A model generated the notes under the pieces. It was not told the DNA's origin. It was given only the letters and a program-made list of their open reading frames with translations, and did no database searches. DNA of 8,980 nucleotides, taken from contig CALBZE010000022.1 of the NCBI GenBank assembly GCA_937889645.1, positions 1-8,980 on the forward strand, written 5' to 3'. This document shows positions 6,601-8,980 of this stretch, piece by piece. Origin of the DNA: an uncultured bacterium (GTDB lineage Bacteria > Gemmatimonadota > Gemmatimonadetes > Longimicrobiales > RSA9). The translations under genes were made by a program, and so were the position numbers. The stretch's first letter is position 1. Each line of letters starts with the position of its first letter.

Positions 6601-6932
6601 TGGAGCGGCTCCTCGGCCGGCCGGTCGAGGCGATGGAGTACCACTTCCCCACGGTCCGCGGCGAGACCGAGCGGGTCGTCTACCGCCGCGAGGCGATCGC
6701 CGACGGGCCCGCGGTCGTCGAGCTGCTCCTAGAGATCGCCGCCAGCGGCCACTTCCTCCCGACGGACGATCCCGAGGACTGCAAGTTCTGCGATTTCCAG
6801 GCGGTTTGCCGCGCCCGGACCGACGACTACGGCAAGACGACCTGCCCCGACGTGGCGTGGGCGAAGGCCGCGCTCCAGGCCGACGCCCCGGAGTACGCGC
6901 GACTCAGGACCCTGCGAGAGCAGTATGCTTGA
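3645..6932 (+). CDS. addB: AddB-type nuclease subunit of a RecBCD-like helicase-nuclease
   Basis: This 1095-residue protein is the AddB-like partner of the AddA helicase encoded next. The AddAB complex unwinds and trims double-strand breaks for RecA loading. The N-terminal two thirds have the degenerate helicase fold of AddB without a Walker A: KLLICPRP near the start and VFVVGLD ending at residue 601, typical of the family. The C-terminal PD-(D/E)XK nuclease domain begins at LSPSRLEALGACPRRYF. Its catalytic residues are D942 in GRVDRID and D956-Y-K958 in VVDYKTG, and the QxxxY motif is Q978-Y982. Cysteines C802 and C1046, C1049, C1055 (CX2CX5C) form the AddB Fe-S staple, so the nuclease looks intact. 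Residues about 238-306 are a low-complexity insert, 447-475 are acidic and charged, and 627-638 come from a 9-bp tandem repeat. The ATG at 3645 has a poor Shine-Dalgarno but fits the family start. Its end overlaps addA by eight bases. Confidence 0.93.
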   Translation: MAPDTRTHPRLLVELARVTREDPVGRKLLICPRPAEGRELLHSLALAGVAWVGWEVTSLRKLAHEVVALDAAREGWRAADEFDVHALVDEAIDAVVARGEAGPFATEAGAAFRDAIRRSVETLREAGIDAATVRRASRPGDAKMAALAAVLEEVEQRLAARRLLDRPAVLAAAVEALRDGRVSFPDGSLYLLPGHPLGGVAGRFVRLLVERGRARLLPTDPVIGLEAPAGVLWGEGEEVGGGGAPTGGPGTVHRADDETFSAADAGRAADGPAATSITGLDGKTRGLPVGFLSNLHAPPDSEPGPEIEFFAAATPTDELREVLRRAVAAGIPWDRIEIVATDPHVYGAALDGLARRLGIPVTYAAGMDARRTRVGRAAEAYLRWLEEGYPAEILIRLLEAGDLAPPDGVGEVTGTSLARRLRRLHVGWGLDRYLPAVDRALSALRESPPPDEDGDEDAARERRDREARELEALRVLLGRIVEATPALADRAAADRSRASPAEVANGLLTFLSLVPKGDVVENTARGILIQRLERMRATLTRETTGRAAIGIVRSRLETRVAPSAVEERVAPWTPTGGHLHLADVETGGLSGRPYVFVVGLDASSVSAGGVDPLLGDADRHRLNRAVGATGAAGATGGAPPLPLAAERAAAARHRLAAMLARLRGRITLSYSAWDAMEGRAVAPAPELLQALRLREGDPSLTYEDLRKRLGPLVSAVPRAGMHAEPADVWLDALSTEDGALRAGVDVVRAAHPGLDRGLAAAAEKSRDEATSYDGLIRPRPGLDPRRRGAVLSPSRLEALGACPRRYFLQFVLGIQPVRDPEWDPERWLDALDRGTLLHAVYERTLDAARRVGIDPDDVAFEELALRVLGEEIERTLLRRPAPNDAVLEAEAAELEADVRAFVDMIRRTRPDWEWLELDFGPGKREVTIPLPGGELRLAGRVDRIDRTPDGGVRVVDYKTGSRTRYRATRPFEGGRRLQHILYSLAVERLLGRPVEAMEYHFPTVRGETERVVYRREAIADGPAVVELLLEIAASGHFLPTDDPEDCKFCDFQAVCRARTDDYGKTTCPDVAWAKAALQADAPEYARLRTLREQYA
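5522..5557 (+). repeat. 9-bp tandem repeat inside addB
   Basis: Four units of the pattern GGGCGCGAC follow one another (GGGCGCGAC, GGGCGCGGC, GGGCGCGAC, GGGCGGAGC). They encode Gly-Ala-Thr/Ala triplets at residues 627-638 in a probable surface loop between two conserved helices. Because the unit is a multiple of three, copy-number change would keep the frame. Confidence 0.7.
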
Positions 6933-8980
6933 CTGGACGCCGCCGGATCAGGAGCAGCGCGACCGCATCCTGAACGACCTCGACACGAACCTCCTCGTCG
7001 AGGCAGGCGGCGGGTCGGGGAAGACGACGGCAATGGTCGGCCGCATGGTGCAGCTCATCCGCACCGGGCGGGCGGAGGTCGACCAGATCGCCGCCGTGAC
7101 CTTCACCCGCAAGGCCGCGGCGGAGCTGCGGGAGCGGTTCCAGGAGCGGCTGGAGCGGGAGTACCGGAGCGCGCTGGAGTCCGGCGACGACGCGGCGCGC
7201 GACCGATTCGGCCGCGCCCTCGCCTCCCTCGACGGGTGCTTCATCGGAACGATCCACAGCTTCTGCGCCCGGCTGCTGCGCGAGCGGCCGCTCGAGGCGG
7301 GCGTCCCGCCGAACTTCGAGGAGCTGAGCGAGCCCGACGAGGCCCGGCTGCGCAGGGAGAGCTGGGCCCGGTTCCTGGACCGGCTGTCCGCGCGCGACGC
7401 GCGGCTGCTGAAGCGGCTGGGCGAGGTGGGGCTGCGGCCGGCGCAACTCGAGAAGGCGTTCGAGGAGCTGAGCGCGAACCCGGACGTGCGCTACCCGGCC
7501 GAGCCGGTGCCCCAACCGACGGCGGCCGAGATCGCGCCGGTCTGCGAGGCGCTCGAAGAACTGCTCGCGGACTCGTTACGCCTGCTCCCGGACGAAGAGC
7601 CGGAGGGCGGGTGGGACAAGTTGCAGGCCAAGGTGCGGCAGCTCGACTTCCTTCGCCGGTTCCGCGGGTGGCGACGGACCGCCGATTTTTTCGACGCGCT
7701 GAGCCTGGCGATCACGGGGAAGATCGAGGTCACCCAGTACAAGTGGGGCGACAGCAAGGAGGTCAAAGCCGCGGCGAAGGCGCTCGGCGAACGGTGGGAG
7801 GAGTTCGCGGCCGAGGGCGGCGCCGCGCGCGAGCTCCTGGACCGGTGGCTGGCGCATCGGTACCGCATCGCGCTGCGCTTCGCCCGCGCGGCGGCGGGGC
7901 ACTACGCCGCGGAGCGTCTCCGCCTGGCGCGGCTGAACTTCCAGGACCTGCTGCTTCGAGCCGCGGCGCTGCTGCGCGAGCACCCGGAGGCGCGGCGCGA
8001 GCTGGGCGAGCGCTACCGCTTCGTCCTGGTCGACGAGTTCCAGGACACCGACCCCATCCAGGCCGAGGTCCTTTTCCTCCTCGCCTCGGACGACGTGGAT
8101 GAGTCGCGCTGGACGCACGTGACGCCGCGACCCGGCGCGCTCTTCGTCGTCGGGGACCCGAAGCAGAGCATCTACCGCTTTCGGCGCGCGGACATCGCGG
8201 TCTACAACCAGGTCAAGGCGCGCTTCCAGGAGTTCGGCGCGGTGCTGACGCTCACGGCGAACTTCCGGTCGCGCAAGCCGATCGAGACGTTCGTGAACCG
8301 CGTCTTCGACGGCCCGTTCCCGCCGCAGGCGACGGAGCAGCAGGCCGCGTTCGCGCCGCTCGCCGTCGCGCCGGGGCGCTCCGACCACGAGGGGGTGTTC
8401 TGGTACCGCGTCGAGCCGGCGGACGGGCGGGGACAGATCACCGGCGCGCGGGTCGCGGGCCCGGAGAGCGAGCTGCTGGCGTCCTGGATCCGGGAGCGGA
8501 TCGACCGGGGCGAGCGCCGCCCGGGCGACTTCATGATCCTGACCTGGACCAAGAACCACCTGTCCGCGTACGCGCGGGCGCTCGAGGCGCGGAACATCCC
8601 GGTCCAGGTCTCGGGCTCGGGCGTCGGCGCCGAAGAGGAGCTGGCGGAGCTGATCCTTCTGCTGCGCGCCCTCGCCGACCCGGGCGACCCGGTCCTCACC
8701 GTCGCGGCGCTGCACGGGCTCTTTTTCGGGCTGTCGTTCGAGGAGCTGTACGAACACGCCGCGGCGGGGGGGAAGTTCTCGTTCGTGGGAGACGGGGGGG
8801 CCGGCGGTGCCGGAATGGGCGCGGGTGGCCCCGTCGCCGCAGCGCTCGCGGTGATGCGCGAGTTCTGGGAATGGACGCGGGCTTTCCCCGCGGACGTGGC
8901 GGTCGGGAAGATCGTGGAACGGCTCGGCGTGCTCCCCTACGCCGCTGCGGACGAGCTGGGCGCCACGCGCGCCGGCGCGC
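6925..8980 (+). CDS. addA: AddA-type UvrD/RecB-family helicase subunit (C-terminus beyond window)
   Basis: The frame runs from ATG 6925 to the window edge without a stop, giving the first 685 residues of a protein normally about 1,100-1,250 long. It is an SF1A 3'-5' DNA helicase of the UvrD/RecB/AddA family. Motifs in order are the Q motif in LDWTPPDQEQR, Walker A AGGGSGKT (27-34), TFTRKAAAEL (59-68), GTIHSFC (108-114), NFQDLL (338-343), Walker B DEFQDTD (370-376), VVGDPKQSIYRFR (408-420) and NFRS (446-449). The AddA-like segment ILTWTKNHL is at 538-546. All ATPase residues seen are intact. The later helicase motifs and any C-terminal nuclease domain are outside the window, so I cannot tell whether this subunit also cuts DNA. 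The start overlaps addB by eight bases with only a weak GAGAG ahead, pointing to translational coupling and equal amounts of both subunits. Residues 622-635 are a glycine-rich insert. Neighbour order addB-addA is the common one. PcrA/UvrD is unlikely given the AddB partner. Confidence 0.95.
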   Translation, partial: MLDWTPPDQEQRDRILNDLDTNLLVEAGGGSGKTTAMVGRMVQLIRTGRAEVDQIAAVTFTRKAAAELRERFQERLEREYRSALESGDDAARDRFGRALASLDGCFIGTIHSFCARLLRERPLEAGVPPNFEELSEPDEARLRRESWARFLDRLSARDARLLKRLGEVGLRPAQLEKAFEELSANPDVRYPAEPVPQPTAAEIAPVCEALEELLADSLRLLPDEEPEGGWDKLQAKVRQLDFLRRFRGWRRTADFFDALSLAITGKIEVTQYKWGDSKEVKAAAKALGERWEEFAAEGGAARELLDRWLAHRYRIALRFARAAAGHYAAERLRLARLNFQDLLLRAAALLREHPEARRELGERYRFVLVDEFQDTDPIQAEVLFLLASDDVDESRWTHVTPRPGALFVVGDPKQSIYRFRRADIAVYNQVKARFQEFGAVLTLTANFRSRKPIETFVNRVFDGPFPPQATEQQAAFAPLAVAPGRSDHEGVFWYRVEPADGRGQITGARVAGPESELLASWIRERIDRGERRPGDFMILTWTKNHLSAYARALEARNIPVQVSGSGVGAEEELAELILLLRALADPGDPVLTVAALHGLFFGLSFEELYEHAAAGGKFSFVGDGGAGGAGMGAGGPVAAALAVMREFWEWTRAFPADVAVGKIVERLGVLPYAAADELGATRAGA

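Noticed and set aside
4503..6644. Long open frame of 713 residues on the minus strand opposite addB
   Set aside because: It is rich in Arg, Pro and His, has no recognisable domain and lies opposite a gene with clear catalytic motifs. Long antisense frames are expected in DNA of this composition.
1..8980. CRISPR array, tRNA, rRNA, insertion sequence or attachment site
   Set aside because: I saw no regularly spaced identical repeats, no cloverleaf or rRNA signature, no transposase frame and no flanking direct repeats. The hairpin cluster at 2294-2434 is too short and its units are not identical.

Overview
This is a very G+C-rich window with G or C at most third codon positions. All genes lie on the + strand. 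The organism is probably a diderm bacterium outside Actinobacteria: there is an outer-membrane beta-barrel gene with a signal peptide ending in Ala-Gln, and an AddB/AddA pair rather than AdnAB. Gemmatimonadota is my best guess from the overall style, but this is an inference and I ran no search.

Layout. Positions 1-167 are a non-coding leader with one promoter-like element. Positions 168-2269 hold two overlapping genes for WYL-domain regulators that resemble PafB and PafC, in that order. Positions 2270-2556 carry no convincing gene but a run of short hairpins with three-base loops. Positions 2569-3237 hold an outer-membrane barrel gene with a strong ribosome binding site and an intact signal peptide. 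An in-frame TAG sits directly after the signal peptide, so the gene is split. Positions 3238-3644 hold a second promoter-like element and a possible 41-residue ORF. Positions 3645-6932 encode AddB (PD-(D/E)XK nuclease with an Fe-S cysteine cluster). Positions 6925 to the window end encode the first 685 residues of AddA (UvrD-type helicase), which runs off the edge.

How it may work together. PafB and PafC form the RecA/LexA-independent activator of DNA-damage genes in mycobacteria. There they act at promoters of the RecA-NDp type (TGTCR, then 11 bases, then TAnnnT). Reading both strands by eye, I find only two exact matches to that core pattern in the window. One is just upstream of the WYL pair (99-121) and one is upstream of the addB-addA transcription unit (3297-3319). 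The inferred circuit is a PafBC-like activator that controls itself and the adjacent double-strand-break repair nuclease in a non-actinobacterium. This is the most interesting hypothesis here. It rests on short motifs and needs a comparative test.
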